DNA of 13,585 bases from an uncultured Erysipelotrichaceae bacterium (GCA_902795725.1 CADBLY010000110.1:1-13585), one strand, 5' to 3'. Counted from the first letter of the stretch, positions 1 to 6,906 are shown. Program-made: numbers and translations. Notes: generated from the letters alone by a model not told the origin.

Positions 1-10
1 AAGACTAGCA

Positions 11-45
11 AGAAGAAAATAAAAACGAGAAAATTTTTTCCCGTT
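11..45 (-). terminator. Intrinsic terminator after the LamG-like surface protein gene
   Basis: On the minus strand AACGGGAAA pairs with TTTCTCGTT around a short A/T loop (24-45; one G-U pair). It is followed by the T-rich tract TTTATTTTCTTCT (11-23). It lies about 46 bases past the stop codon of the preceding minus-strand gene, where a terminator is expected. Confidence 0.6.
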
Positions 46-91
46 AATGTTTAGAATTTTTTAAGACATTTTCAGAAGTTATTGACAATAA

Positions 92-892
92 TTATCCATA
101 TAAAAATTCTCCTGTTCCTTGATTATAGAAACATGTTTTACTAACTTTATCAAATAAACATGGTCTATCATTTATATCTAATACCGGAATATAATCACGT
201 ACTAAAGTGTTCCCATTATATATTTTTGTATAATATATTTTTTCATTACTCCAATAACTAGCATTAGTCCATTCGACATGAGAAGCAAACAAATATAATG
301 TTTGACCACTTACTGCTGTATCTCCAATTGTTGTTGTACCATACTGTATTCCATCAAATTTCTGACTTCCATTTTCTAAATCAAAAGTATGTTTTTGATA
401 ATCAGTCTCAACATTTGTTAAAATAATATTCCAATTAGAAGCAACTGATGAAGCATATTTGTTTGATGAAATTCCCCATAAAAACGATTCTTGACCTCCA
501 CTAGATCCCCAACCATTATAACCAGTCTTCATTGATAACTGAGATATGACTTTAGTAGTAGAATTAGGTACTAAGCCAGTATCTATATATTGTGTCCCTG
601 TGCTTTCTAAATACTCTAATTTAGTACATCCAGGGCATCCTATAATTTTTCCACATTCTTCGGCTTTACTATACAACTCATCAATGCTTTCATTTAAGCT
701 TGCATTTTGATTACCTTTTTTATACTTAATGTTTTGACTATTTAAATATGTTGTTCTAGCTATTACGGTAACGGTAAATACTATTATTCCCGTTATAAAG
801 AATGCTTTTACATTACTTATTACGCATTCTTTTAGTGGGTTTTTTTCACTACTAGGTTGTCCCCCAGAACACTGGCGTATTTTTTTAGTCAT
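92..892 (-). CDS. Membrane-anchored surface protein with LamG-like (concanavalin-fold) C-terminal domain
   Basis: A 266-residue protein that I read as a signal-anchored extracellular binding protein; the ligand is unknown. Residues 1-26 are basic and cytoplasmic-looking (KK, K, K), and 27-47 form one hydrophobic segment with no cleavage site I would trust. A short helical linker (about 63-79) leads to a Cys cluster, C80, C86 and C89. From about residue 92 the sequence has the motif LEYLESTGTQYIDTG, and it ends with YIPVLDINDRPCLFDKV and YNQGTGEF. In my knowledge of gut Firmicutes and their phages, these motifs mark a LamG/concanavalin-like jelly-roll domain. The start is set by AAGGAG nine bases before ATG. 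It is monocistronic, with its own promoter and terminator, and its GC content is slightly higher than its neighbours'. The fold is moderately sure; a role in adhesion or glycan binding is inference. Confidence 0.8.
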   Translation of the reverse strand: MTKKIRQCSGGQPSSEKNPLKECVISNVKAFFITGIIVFTVTVIARTTYLNSQNIKYKKGNQNASLNESIDELYSKAEECGKIIGCPGCTKLEYLESTGTQYIDTGLVPNSTTKVISQLSMKTGYNGWGSSGGQESFLWGISSNKYASSVASNWNIILTNVETDYQKHTFDLENGSQKFDGIQYGTTTIGDTAVSGQTLYLFASHVEWTNASYWSNEKIYYTKIYNGNTLVRDYIPVLDINDRPCLFDKVSKTCFYNQGTGEFLYG

Positions 893-924
893 TTTAAATA
901 TCTCCTTTTATCTTTTCTAAATTA

Positions 925-953
925 ATTTTACTATAAATAAAAAAATATTACAA
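925..953 (-). promoter_or_regulatory. Sigma-A-type promoter for the surface protein gene
   Basis: On the minus strand TTGTAA (948-953) and TAAAAT (925-930) are separated by exactly 17 bases. The -35 box lies inside the 3' arm of the suf terminator hairpin, so termination and re-initiation share DNA. The predicted leader is about 25-30 bases and contains the AAGGAG site. Confidence 0.5.
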
Positions 954-973
954 GATTAAATTACATCTTGTAA
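935..973 (-). terminator. Intrinsic terminator of the suf operon, overlapping the sufS stop
   Basis: On the minus strand TTACAAGAT (965-973) pairs perfectly with ATCTTGTAA (948-956) around an 8-base loop. It is followed by TATTTTTTTATTT (935-947). The first arm is the last codons of sufS and the TAA stop lies at the loop/second-arm junction, so coding and termination signals are superimposed. Confidence 0.7.
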
Positions 974-2149
974 TATATTAGGATTATTTAATACTTCTAT
1001 TAACTTATCTATTTCTTCTTTGGTATTATAAAAATAGAATGATATACGACAAGTATTTTTAATACCTATTTCGTCTTTTAACATCTTCGCACAATGACTA
1101 CCTGCTCTTATACATATACCGTATTTATTTAGATATAATGATACATCTTGTGGGAATATATCTTTAACATTAAAGGTTATAATACCTGATTTGATTGTTT
1201 CATTATAAATAATGATATTAGGTAGTTGTTTTAACTTTTTTAAAGCATAATCTTTTAATTCTTGTTCATGTTTGGTAATATTATCCATACCAATACTATT
1301 TAAATACTTTATCGCGCTTCCTAAACCAATTATACCAGCTATATTAGGTGTACCTGCTTCCATAAGATATGGAAGATCTTTATATATTCTTTTACCATTA
1401 TATTCAAAAGATGAATTCATTCCTCCACCAAAGATAATTGGATGAATATTATTTAGATATTTTTCTTTACCATATAAGATACCTACTCCGGTTGGACCGC
1501 ACATTTTATGGGCTGAAAAGGTTAAAAAATCAATATCTAAATCTTGAACATCTACTTTCATATGAGGTATACTTTGCGCACCATCTACTAAAATTAAAAT
1601 ATTATTATCATGAGCATATTGTGTGATTTCTTTTATTGGTCTAATATCTCCTACAACATTAGTAATATGAGAAAGAGCTATTACTTTAGTTTTTGGTGTG
1701 ATAGCTTTTTTTACATTATCTAGTGTGACTTGTAGATCATGTGTTAAAGATATATAACCAATTTTTAAATCTAACTCTTCAGCTAATTCAAACCAAGGAA
1801 GAATTAACGATGCATGTTCTGAATCTGTTAATAATACTTCATCACCTGGTTTTAAAATATTTTTAAAGTATCCAAACACAATCTTATTTATTGAATCAGT
1901 AGCATTACTAGTAAATACTATCTCACTTGTTTCTTTAGCATTAATAAATTCTTTAACAAGATTTCTTGTTTCAGATATTTTATTATCAACTTTTAAACTG
2001 ATATCATAATCTCCTCTATGAGCATTCGCACTATACTCATTATAATACTCTGTTATATCATCAATAACTTGTTTTGGTTTTAATGTTGTCGCAGCATTAT
2101 CAAAATAGATAATATCTTTATTTAACATATTAAAATCATCACGATTCAT
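956..2149 (-). CDS. sufS: Cysteine desulfurase SufS
   Basis: A PLP-dependent class V aminotransferase-fold enzyme that removes sulfur from L-cysteine as a persulfide for Fe-S cluster assembly. At 397 residues it is close to the usual length of about 405. Visible sites: the N-terminal FDNAATT, H112 in DSEHASL (ring stacking), D189 and Q192 in VDGAQS (cofactor contacts), K215 in SAHKMCGPTG (Schiff-base lysine), and C353 in IRAGSHCAK (persulfide cysteine). The RAGSHC context marks it as SufS-type rather than NifS/IscS-type. I start it at the ATG at 2149: GGAGGTGAT ends three bases before it, and an in-frame ATG 24 bases upstream lacks such a site. It is the last gene of sufC-sufD-sufS, four bases after the sufD stop. 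No sufU follows, although SufS enzymes of Bacillota normally hand sulfur to SufU. Confidence 0.95.
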   Translation of the reverse strand: MNRDDFNMLNKDIIYFDNAATTLKPKQVIDDITEYYNEYSANAHRGDYDISLKVDNKISETRNLVKEFINAKETSEIVFTSNATDSINKIVFGYFKNILKPGDEVLLTDSEHASLILPWFELAEELDLKIGYISLTHDLQVTLDNVKKAITPKTKVIALSHITNVVGDIRPIKEITQYAHDNNILILVDGAQSIPHMKVDVQDLDIDFLTFSAHKMCGPTGVGILYGKEKYLNNIHPIIFGGGMNSSFEYNGKRIYKDLPYLMEAGTPNIAGIIGLGSAIKYLNSIGMDNITKHEQELKDYALKKLKQLPNIIIYNETIKSGIITFNVKDIFPQDVSLYLNKYGICIRAGSHCAKMLKDEIGIKNTCRISFYFYNTKEEIDKLIEVLNNPNILQDVI

Positions 2150-2152
2150 TTT

Positions 2153-2161
2153 ATCACCTCC
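2153..2161 (-). promoter_or_regulatory. Shine-Dalgarno site that decides the sufS start
   Basis: GGAGGTGAT on the minus strand is a full match to the canonical 16S rRNA tail. It lies three bases before the ATG at 2149 and overlaps the sufD stop codon, which points to translational coupling. It argues against the longer reading from 2173. Confidence 0.8.
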
Positions 2162-2930
2162 AATTATTATCAATATCTTCTTTTATTATATTTTCTAATT
2201 CTTCATTACTTATATTACTTAATAAAAAGCCTTTAATAAGTAAGTTACTTGCATCTACTTCGTTTATTCCCCTACTATTTAAATAAAATATTTCATCATT
2301 ACTAAATCTACCAATTAAAGCTGAATGATTAGCATCAACATCATCAGTATCAATATATAAATTAGGTCTAATCTCACATTTATTATTGCATAAATTAATA
2401 ATACGATTATTTTGATTACAGATACATCCTTTAATATCTTTTTTAACATATCCCGATATTTGAATATTAATACTACCTTCTTTATTCACACAATTATTAG
2501 TTATATTACTTATAGTATATAATTTATTATGATTAATAACATAATCATAGTTTTCTTTTACTGTACCTATGCTTTTAAAAATATAATTTATATTACTGTT
2601 TTCTTTATTTAAATTTACTTCAACCATTTCATTAATACTATCTATAGCATTATATTTTAAAACACTTAATGAATTAATTATATTATAACTATATTTAACC
2701 TTAGCACTACTACCTTTTACACATATATATAAATTAGTATCATGATTTATATTAAAATTAATATTTAATTTTTCATTATCTAAATCTAAAACTAAGTATA
2801 AATCATTACTATTTAATGTATCAATATTTAATTTAGAAATTTCAAAAAAATTATTAGCTTTAATATATTCTACTTTAATGTCATTTATTGATGAATCTAA
2901 TTTATTATTAACTAATGATATTCTATTCAT
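2154..2930 (-). CDS. sufD: Short, divergent SufB/SufD-family Fe-S scaffold protein
   Basis: The SufBC2D complex is the scaffold on which SUF Fe-S clusters form. This 258-residue protein is much shorter than canonical SufD or SufB (about 400-490 residues). It keeps a beta-helix-like middle rich in Asn and Ile and a recognisable C-terminal core. Near residues 192-223 it reads YIDTDDVDANHSALIGRF and then EIFYLNSRGI, a typical SufD signature; H202 is at the position of the functional SufD histidine. Four cysteines cluster just before it: C169, C171, C181 and C185. C185 sits where SufB has its scaffold cysteine, judged by eye. The start overlaps sufC by 8 bases (ATGAATAG). Family membership is solid from position and C-terminus. 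Whether it acts as SufD, SufB or both is open. Confidence 0.82.
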   Translation of the reverse strand: MNRISLVNNKLDSSINDIKVEYIKANNFFEISKLNIDTLNSNDLYLVLDLDNEKLNINFNINHDTNLYICVKGSSAKVKYSYNIINSLSVLKYNAIDSINEMVEVNLNKENSNINYIFKSIGTVKENYDYVINHNKLYTISNITNNCVNKEGSINIQISGYVKKDIKGCICNQNNRIINLCNNKCEIRPNLYIDTDDVDANHSALIGRFSNDEIFYLNSRGINEVDASNLLIKGFLLSNISNEELENIIKEDIDNNWR

Positions 2931-3711
2931 CTTTAATCATTTCCTTAACGACACATGTTCCTATTGAACTAAATTTTTTATTCTGTTTTCCATATCCTTC
3001 TTGTTCTACTTCTTTAACTAATTCTGATCCACCGCTTTTAATAATAGATCCATCTTTCATAATGTGAACGAAAGTAGGTTTAATATAATCAAGTAATCTT
3101 TGATAATGAGTAATAACAAGAATACTAGATTTGTATTCTCTAAAGTAATCCATTACCGAATTACCAACTATTTTTAAACTATCAACGTCTAATCCCGAAT
3201 CTATTTCATCTAATAAAATACACTTAGGTTTTAACATATACATTTGAAGTATTTCATTCTTTTTCTTTTCCCCACCAGAAAATCCTTGATTTATACCACG
3301 ATGAATCATATCCTTAGACATATTTAAATAGTCAACAGTTTTATCAAGTTCCTTAATAAAATCAAATAACTTAAAGTTATCTTTTTCTCGAGTACTAATA
3401 GCTGTACGTAGAAAATCAGCATTAGTAACGCCTTCTATTTCCATGGGATTTTGCATACCTAAAAATATTCCTAAACGAGCTCTTTCATCTGTTGCTAAAT
3501 CATTTAACAATATATCATTAAAATATATTTCGCCTTTTAATACTTGATAGTTTTTATCTCCTAGAATAACTTTAGTAAGTGTACTTTTACCAGTCCCATT
3601 AGGTCCCATAATAACATGTATTTCACCACTTTTTATTTCTAAATTAAAATCTTTTAATATTACCTTATCATCCACACTAACAGTTAAATTTATTATTTTT
3701 AATGTATCCAT
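2923..3711 (-). CDS. sufC: Fe-S cluster assembly ATPase SufC
   Basis: An ABC-type cytoplasmic ATPase that drives conformational change in the SufB/D scaffold. At 262 residues it is normal for the family. Walker A is GPNGTGKST (36-44), the Q-loop glutamine is Q87 in MQNP, the signature is FSGGEKKK (144-151), Walker B is CILLDE (164-169) followed by DSGLD, and the switch histidine is H202 in ITHYQR. FSGGEKKK and DEIDSGLD are the SufC forms of these motifs. AAGGAG lies eight bases before the ATG. It is the first gene of the operon and overlaps sufD by eight bases. Confidence 0.96.
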   Translation of the reverse strand: MDTLKIINLTVSVDDKVILKDFNLEIKSGEIHVIMGPNGTGKSTLTKVILGDKNYQVLKGEIYFNDILLNDLATDERARLGIFLGMQNPMEIEGVTNADFLRTAISTREKDNFKLFDFIKELDKTVDYLNMSKDMIHRGINQGFSGGEKKKNEILQMYMLKPKCILLDEIDSGLDVDSLKIVGNSVMDYFREYKSSILVITHYQRLLDYIKPTFVHIMKDGSIIKSGGSELVKEVEQEGYGKQNKKFSSIGTCVVKEMIKDE

Positions 3712-3730
3712 ATCATCAGCTCCTTAAGTA

Positions 3731-3759
3731 ATTATACTAAAAATTGTATAAAAAATAAA
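3731..3759 (-). promoter_or_regulatory. Candidate suf operon promoter
   Basis: A perfect TATAAT (3731-3736) lies 19 bases before the sufC ATG. A weak -35, TTTATT (3754-3759), is 17 bases upstream of it. The transcript would start within or next to the AAGGAG site, giving a leader of only about 12 bases. The -10 is convincing; the -35 is poor. Confidence 0.4.
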
Positions 3760-3781
3760 TCTTTTTTACATTATATTAATA

Positions 3782-3803
3782 GAATATTCGCAGATATTCA
3801 CAA
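3782..3803. repeat. Repeat pair between the divergent suf and HIT promoters, possible operator
   Basis: ATATTCGCAG (3784-3793) is followed at once by ATATTCACAA (3794-3803), a direct repeat with a 10-base period, about one helical turn. The same stretch contains GAATAT (3782-3787) inverted against ATATTC (3794-3799). It lies just upstream of the HIT -35 box and about 22 bases upstream of the suf -35 box. I do not recognise it as a known Fur, PerR or Rrf2 box. Confidence 0.35.
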
Positions 3804-3823
3804 AAGACTTTACGTCTTTTTTT
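3802..3823 (+). terminator. Terminator-like hairpin upstream of the HIT gene
   Basis: AAAAGAC (3802-3808) pairs with GTCTTTT (3814-3820) around TTTAC and continues into a T run to 3823. On sequence it is a plus-strand intrinsic terminator, but no plus-strand gene precedes it. Its loop also supplies the putative -35 of the HIT promoter. It may stop antisense transcripts or be an operator-like inverted repeat. Confidence 0.4.
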
Positions 3824-3837
3824 AAATTTGATAAAAT
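3809..3837 (+). promoter_or_regulatory. Extended -10 promoter for the HIT gene
   Basis: TTTACG (3809-3814) and TAAAAT (3832-3837) are 17 bases apart, and the -10 is preceded by TGA, giving the extended form TGATAAAAT. The -10 ends 18 bases before the ATG, so the leader should be about 12 bases and begin near the GGAG ribosome site. Confidence 0.55.
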
Positions 3838-3855
3838 ATTAGTGGAGATGATAAA

Positions 3856-4221
3856 ATGGATTGTTTGTTTTGTAAAATTATAAATGGTGATATTCCTTCA
3901 TATAAAATATATGAAGATGATATCTGTTTAGCTTTTTTAGATATTAACCCAAATACTAATGGTCATACGTTAATTATTCCTAAAAAGCACTATAAAGATT
4001 TATTAGAAATTAATAATGATACATTAAATCATATACTAAATATATCTAAAGAATTAATTAACAAATTAACTACAAAATTAAGTTGTGATGGAATATCTTT
4101 AGTTCAAAATAATGGCAGTGTTCAAGAAATAAAACACTTCCATATCCATCTAAAACCATATTATAATACTTTACAAGAAAAGAAAAATGTAGAAGAAATA
4201 TATAATATAATAATAAAATGA
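3856..4221 (+). CDS. HIT-family nucleotide hydrolase/transferase
   Basis: A 121-residue histidine-triad protein, cytoplasmic, of the Hint/HIT-like branch that hydrolyses nucleoside phosphoramidates or dinucleotides. The triad is visible as H94-F-H96-I-H98 in KHFHIHLKPYY. The N-terminus CLFCKIINGDIPSYKIYED is a family hallmark, with C3 and C6 the half-site that often binds zinc. NTNGHTLIIPKKHYKDL (34-50) is the conserved central part. The loop before the triad reads NNGSVQEIKH and lacks the common AGQ insertion, so it is a shortened variant. GGAG lies eight bases before the ATG. It is the only plus-strand gene here, divergent from suf and convergent with the sigma-like cassette. Substrate is unknown. 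Confidence 0.93.
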   Translation: MDCLFCKIINGDIPSYKIYEDDICLAFLDINPNTNGHTLIIPKKHYKDLLEINNDTLNHILNISKELINKLTTKLSCDGISLVQNNGSVQEIKHFHIHLKPYYNTLQEKKNVEEIYNIIIK

Positions 4222-4246
4222 GATACTAAAATTGTATCTCATTTTT
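4215..4246. terminator. Bidirectional terminator shared by the HIT gene and the sigma-like cassette
   Basis: AAAATGAGATAC (4215-4226) pairs perfectly with GTATCTCATTTT (4234-4245) around a 7-base loop, a 12-bp stem. Plus-strand transcripts leave into TTTTTCTTT and minus-strand transcripts into TTTTATTATT. The HIT stop codon and the last codons of the convergent gene are both inside the palindrome; only four bases separate the two reading frames. Confidence 0.8.
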
Positions 4247-5071
4247 CTTTACTATTTGTTTTAATCTTTTACCCATTCTTTGTGTATTTGATCTAGTACA
4301 TCCCCAAATATTTGCTATTTCCTGATAATTATATCCTTTTCTGAGCAAATAAAACAATTCTTTAACCTTCCCAGAAAGATTTAATTCAATACTATCTAAT
4401 ATAACATTATTCTCCACATTTTCTATTTCATCATCACTTATAAAAGATAAATTATCTTCTAATGACTCTACTTTAATAATACGATAAATATTATGAATTT
4501 TACTCATCTGACGATCAGCAAAATATTTATGAATAAACGTAGATATATAAGTATAAGAATTATTATTATCAGGATTATCATAAAATCTATTAATATAATT
4601 AAACAATAATATATAATAATTTTGTTTTATATCATCTAAACTAACCGTATAATTATCACTAGAAACAGACATAATATTACGGTAAAATTGATAATAATCT
4701 TTAGCATAAAAATCAGCAATATATAAATATTTTAACATTATATTCTTTCTAGCATCAACATCACCAAGAAAAGCTAAATCCTTATATTTGAGTAAATCAT
4801 TATCAATTCTATAATTCTTTTCAGGATCTATTTTTTTCTCAAAATTAATAAATTTTTCATAGATATAACAAGATATAGCTTTGTTCTTACTATTTTTATA
4901 ACTTAATATAGCATTAAGCAATATATCTTCAGCTATTTCTTTAACTCCATCATATTCTTGATACATTTCAATACATCTATCGACATGATAATAATATCTT
5001 TCAAATAGTATTTGAATAGCCTTTTTATCATGCGCTTTTGCTTTTAAGCAAAGTAATTGTAAACCTGTCAA
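4226..5071 (-). CDS. Sigma-70-like regulator with duplicated region 2 (paralogue 2)
   Basis: A 281-residue protein I cannot assign to a named family. Residues 4-60 (LKAKAHDKKAIQILFERYY onward) look like an ECF-type region 2 start. Residues 99-186 repeat the pattern: LGDVDARKNIMLKYL, then SLDDIKQNYYILLFNYINRF, then YISTFIHKYF, as in sigma-70 region 2. Residues 228-272 form a region-4-like HTH (YNYQEIANIWGCTRSNTQRMGKRL). The layout matches the upstream gene, including the identical heptamer SLDDIKQ. I prefer the TTG start at 5071, because AGGTGAT lies four bases before it; GTG at 5080 or ATG at 5077 would leave no room for that site. Nine bases follow the upstream stop, so translation is probably coupled. 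The last codons lie in the terminator hairpin. A role as sigma factor or sigma-like activator is inference. Confidence 0.7.
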   Translation of the reverse strand: MTGLQLLCLKAKAHDKKAIQILFERYYYHVDRCIEMYQEYDGVKEIAEDILLNAILSYKNSKNKAISCYIYEKFINFEKKIDPEKNYRIDNDLLKYKDLAFLGDVDARKNIMLKYLYIADFYAKDYYQFYRNIMSVSSDNYTVSLDDIKQNYYILLFNYINRFYDNPDNNNSYTYISTFIHKYFADRQMSKIHNIYRIIKVESLEDNLSFISDDEIENVENNVILDSIELNLSGKVKELFYLLRKGYNYQEIANIWGCTRSNTQRMGKRLKQIVKKNEIQF

Positions 5072-5075
5072 TATC

Positions 5076-5082
5076 ATCACCT
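5076..5082 (-). promoter_or_regulatory. Shine-Dalgarno site pointing to a TTG start
   Basis: AGGTGAT on the minus strand spans the stop of the upstream gene (5081-5083) and lies four bases before TTG at 5069-5071. uvrA and sufS use the same AGGTGAT core three bases before ATG. The ATG at 5077 overlaps this site and so cannot use it. Confidence 0.5.
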
Positions 5083-5983
5083 ACTTAATAGACATTTTTT
5101 TATTTTTAATAACATCATCTATATGTAATCTTAAAGATTGTATCATACCCCTTGATACACCAAGCTTATCACAAGCTTCACGATGAGTATAATCATCCAT
5201 CAATAATTTAATCATCTCACGATATTGTGGATGAATATAATTATTTATTCGATCAATTATATCATAAGTAATAACTTCATCATATCCTTGATCTATATAA
5301 GGAATATCAAAAGAATAATTACTTAAATCATAATTAAACAATGCAGCTATTTTTTTAGTTAAAATATCTATTTGCTTATACATTGATGTTGACAAATATG
5401 TACTAATAATCTGAGAATTATTATTAGAAGCATAATATCTATTAATAAGATCAAACCCCTTATAATATAACTCTTGTTTAATATCATCTAAACTAATATA
5501 ATTTATATTTAAACTACATTTATCATCAAAATAAGAATAATCATTTCTAGAAATAAAATAGTTATTTAGAATCAATTTATAATTATTATATACAACTAAA
5601 GCTGCACTATCAAAAATATATTTATACTTATTAAATACTTTCTTTTTAGCTTCAATACTTCCATCAAAAGCTTTTTTTTCTAACTTTTGTAAATTTGTTT
5701 TCTTTCTCGGAAATACTTTTCCATCTAAATATCTAAAACGTAAATAAAGCAAAGAACTAATTGAATAATTATTATTATATTTAGGATTAGTAACAAACTC
5801 TAATATTGTATTAGTTAATATCTTATTAGCTTCATATATAGCTTTTTCTTTAAGACTATCATCATATTTCATACATTTTTCTAAAACATAATAATAATAT
5901 TTATTAACTAATTCATCATAAGCTTCTTTATCATTATTTCTCGCTCTATCAATTAAATTCTTAAGATTTATACTCACTGCCAT
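5081..5983 (-). CDS. Sigma-70-like regulator with duplicated region 2 (paralogue 1)
   Basis: A 300-residue protein built like its downstream neighbour. Residues 8-85 (NLKNLIDRARNNDKEAYDEL and following) resemble an ECF region 2. Residues 98-205 resemble it again (GSIEAKKKVFNKYKYIF, SLDDIKQELYYKGFDLINRYY, ISTYLSTSMYKQI). Residues 245-295 form a region-4-like HTH (YREMIKLLMDDYTHREACDKLGVSRGMIQSLRLHIDDV). The protein is rich in Tyr, Asn, Lys and Ile. The ATG at 5983 is preceded by GAGGGG with five bases between. It overlaps the end of the upstream unknown gene by 23 bases, so the two are surely in one operon. Core RNA polymerase binding is plausible but not proved by sequence; an adaptor that only resembles a sigma factor is the alternative. 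Confidence 0.72.
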   Translation of the reverse strand: MAVSINLKNLIDRARNNDKEAYDELVNKYYYYVLEKCMKYDDSLKEKAIYEANKILTNTILEFVTNPKYNNNYSISSLLYLRFRYLDGKVFPRKKTNLQKLEKKAFDGSIEAKKKVFNKYKYIFDSAALVVYNNYKLILNNYFISRNDYSYFDDKCSLNINYISLDDIKQELYYKGFDLINRYYASNNNSQIISTYLSTSMYKQIDILTKKIAALFNYDLSNYSFDIPYIDQGYDEVITYDIIDRINNYIHPQYREMIKLLMDDYTHREACDKLGVSRGMIQSLRLHIDDVIKNKKMSIK

Positions 5984-6884
5984 GTTTTCCCCTCATATTT
6001 TTTTTCATATAAGAATAATCACTTTTAGAATTTTCAATTAAATCATAATGATCTTTTTCATTAAATAATTGATTAATATCACAAATACCTAATAAATTTA
6101 ATATCTGTTCATCTTCTAAAATACCAGTTGTCTTAATTAAAATATCTATATCTTTTATTGTTTTATCTTTATTAAATTTATATTGTCTATATAAATAAAG
6201 CGCTAATAAATAAGAATACACACCAATAATAGGCTTCATTAACATATCATATGATACATCTTTTTTATAGTAATTAGTCATCTCTGCATCAAACATACTA
6301 CTAACTTCCGGTATAGAATATTTATCTGTTTCATTATTATATTTAATAGATGATGCATTATAAGAAATGTATTTAAAATCATCCATTTTATATTTAAAAC
6401 TATTATATAAACCAACTCTTATATTGTAGAATTCTTTATAACCTTTTTCAAATAATACATCAGATGAAACTAATGTAAAAAAAGTTTCTAATGTCTTATT
6501 AAAAACACTAGTTTTTCTATTATTATTACTTTCAAATAATAATGTTTTACAAAAACAATATATTATATCATCTATACAACCTAAACCATTGCATTTTTTT
6601 ATATTACTATAAGATTTACATAAACTCTTTAATGTCACTACAAACGTTTCATCATCACTATCTTTAGCAACACTATTTTTATTAATTAAGCCATTAACAA
6701 TGTTACATACATAACCAGCTCTTTTTGGTCTATCATATCGAGATAAATTTTCAAGTAAAAATTTAATTTTCATTAAATCATCTAAAGCTTGATAATATAC
6801 ACTGCCATCATAACTTTTAAGCATCTTTTTAAGATCAATAACATCATTTTCAACTTCATCAATATTCCATTTATATTTATTCAT
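5961..6884 (-). CDS. Unknown Cys-rich protein in the sigma-like cassette
   Basis: I do not recognise this 307-residue protein. It appears soluble and largely helical, with Tyr, Asn and Lys abundant. No transmembrane segment is convincing; residues 219-234 (a hydrophobic stretch with YSYLLALYLY) are the closest. The most distinctive part is a Cys cluster: C89, C98, C103, C110 and C112 in KKCNGLGC then IIYCFCK, which could bind metal or form disulfides. The N-terminal 50 residues look like a coiled or helical-bundle segment. The start has a strong GGAGG six bases before ATG. It lies 22 bases after the XRE gene and overlaps the next gene by 23 bases. Its place between a repressor-like protein and two sigma-like proteins makes a partner or anti-sigma role possible, but nothing in the sequence shows it. 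Confidence 0.7.
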   Translation of the reverse strand: MNKYKWNIDEVENDVIDLKKMLKSYDGSVYYQALDDLMKIKFLLENLSRYDRPKRAGYVCNIVNGLINKNSVAKDSDDETFVVTLKSLCKSYSNIKKCNGLGCIDDIIYCFCKTLLFESNNNRKTSVFNKTLETFFTLVSSDVLFEKGYKEFYNIRVGLYNSFKYKMDDFKYISYNASSIKYNNETDKYSIPEVSSMFDAEMTNYYKKDVSYDMLMKPIIGVYSYLLALYLYRQYKFNKDKTIKDIDILIKTTGILEDEQILNLLGICDINQLFNEKDHYDLIENSKSDYSYMKKNMRGKHGSEYKS

Positions 6885-6906
6885 AATATTCCTCCGTTAA
6901 TCAAAA

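Noticed and set aside
1438..1626. Plus-strand open frame of 62 codons
   Set aside because: It lies wholly inside sufS on the opposite strand, has no ribosome site and no recognisable motif. SufS is certain here.
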